This document shows, piece after piece, positions 63,376 to 64,000 of a DNA stretch of 64,000 nucleotides. The notes below the pieces were generated by a model, which worked only from the letters and a program-made list of their open reading frames with translations, was not told where the DNA came from and did not search any database. The position numbers and the translations under genes were made by a program. This stretch comes from Wenzhouxiangella marina (GTDB lineage Bacteria > Pseudomonadota > Gammaproteobacteria > Xanthomonadales > Wenzhouxiangellaceae): contig NZ_CP012154.1 in NCBI RefSeq assembly GCF_001187785.1, forward strand, positions 2,226,501 through 2,290,500, read 5' to 3'. Every line of letters starts with the position of its first letter. The stretch's first letter is position 1.

Positions 63376-64000
63376 ATGAATGATGCATACGTAGTTGCCG
63401 CCGTTCGTACGCCCGTCGCGCGTGCCTTCAAGGGCGGTTTCAGAAATTACCGGCCGGACGATCTGCTGGCCCACGCCCTCTCCGAGGCGATGAAGGAAGT
63501 GCCGGAGCTGGATCCGGCTCGCGTCGAGGACGTGATCGTCGGCTGCGCCATGCCGGAAGCCGAACAGGGCATGAACGTCGCCCGCATCGGCGCCCTGCTC
63601 GCCGGCCTGCCCGACAGCGTGCCGGGCGTGACCGTCAACCGCTTCTGCTCTTCGGGCCTGCAGACGATCGCCATGGCCGCCGATCGGATTCGCCTCGGCG
63701 AGGCCGACGTGATGATCGCCGCCGGCACCGAGTCGATGACCATGATCCCGATGATGGGGCACAAGGTGGCGATGAACCCGCGCACCTTCACCGACGACAA
63801 CGTCGCCATCGCCTACGGCATGGGCATCACCGCCGAAAAGGTCGCCCAGGAATGGAAGGTCAGCCGCGAGGATCAGGACCAGTTCGCCTACCGCTCGCAC
63901 CAGAAGGCGATCGCCGCCATCGACGGCGGAGAATTCACGGAGATCCGCCCCGTGACCGTCACCAGCCGGGTCCCCGGCCCCGACGGCACCATCCAGGAGC
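63376..64000 (+). CDS. fadA: Acetyl-CoA acyltransferase (3-ketoacyl-CoA thiolase), N-terminal part
   Basis: The first 208 residues of a thiolase; the gene runs past the window end. The start [20 protein letters not shown] has AGGAAA upstream. The nucleophilic Cys is in [19 protein letters not shown] (~93), and [15 protein letters not shown] and [16 protein letters not shown] are family motifs. It completes fadE-fadB-fadA, cleaving 3-ketoacyl-CoA to acetyl-CoA. The His and second Cys lie outside the window. Confidence 0.94.
   Translation, partial: MNDAYVVAAVRTPVARAFKGGFRNYRPDDLLAHALSEAMKEVPELDPARVEDVIVGCAMPEAEQGMNVARIGALLAGLPDSVPGVTVNRFCSSGLQTIAMAADRIRLGEADVMIAAGTESMTMIPMMGHKVAMNPRTFTDDNVAIAYGMGITAEKVAQEWKVSREDQDQFAYRSHQKAIAAIDGGEFTEIRPVTVTSRVPGPDGTIQE

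Overview
The window is high-GC (one sampled 60-base line in the secretion genes is 46/60 G+C), densely coded DNA from a gammaproteobacterium. The mix of a TonB2-type operon, type IV pili, gspCDEF, an rnhA-dnaQ-gloB neighbourhood, PsrA-type control of beta-oxidation and many palindromic intergenic repeats suggests a Xanthomonadales/Chromatiales-like marine lineage such as Wenzhouxiangellaceae. That assignment is from memory of gene content, not from a search. No rRNA, tRNA, CRISPR array, transposase or integrase was seen.

Layout. (1) 1-5458, minus: a TonB energy-transduction operon (DUF3450, TtpC-like, exbB, exbD, tonB, TPR protein) leading into a TonB-dependent receptor that runs off the edge. 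A PHO-box-like array lies upstream of it, next to phoR-phoB (5577-7585). (2) 7643-10592, minus: WYL regulator, zur-like gene, gltX. (3) 10794-17776: mltF-like transglycosylase, a repeat-rich gap with a 112-bp tandem duplication, dnaQ, rnhA, a methyltransferase, gloB, and two divergent secreted zinc-metalloprotease genes. (4) 17.9-25.2 kb: an AT-richer block (sampled lines 29/60 and 30/60 G+C) with two paralogous TMTC-like GT-C/TPR membrane proteins, a DPM1-like GT2, an UPF0104/AglD-like membrane protein and a methyltransferase. It directly abuts two tandem pilins, each with a sigma-54-type promoter, and pilB-pilC-pilD (25.4-30.8 kb). (5) 31.1-37.4 kb: orphan OmpR-type regulator, membrane sulfatase-like enzyme, rho, trxA, DEAD-box helicase. 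(6) 37.4-44.8 kb: gspCDEF, a REP pair, ftsEX. (7) 44.8-56.9 kb, all minus: a 12-kb co-directional array of a lipid-remodelling set (desaturase, FAD oxidoreductase, DUF1365, CFA synthase, DUF2878, second CFA-like methyltransferase), a histidine kinase, then a mevalonate operon (mvaD, phosphomevalonate kinase, an HMG-CoA reductase-mevalonate kinase fusion, idi). (8) 57.1-64 kb, plus: a FimT/GspH-like prepilin, then psrA-like regulator, fadE, fadB and the start of fadA.

The most interesting candidate system is the block beside the pilins. A polyprenyl-phosphate-sugar synthase-like GT2, a possible lipid-handling membrane protein and two TMTC-like GT-C enzymes together look like a surface-protein (pilin) O-glycosylation module. 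One GT-C gene has a C10 tract just before its start. The HMGR-MVK fusion, the physical coupling of lipid remodelling, kinase and mevalonate genes, and the PHO-box-like repeats ahead of the TonB operon are the next most notable points.
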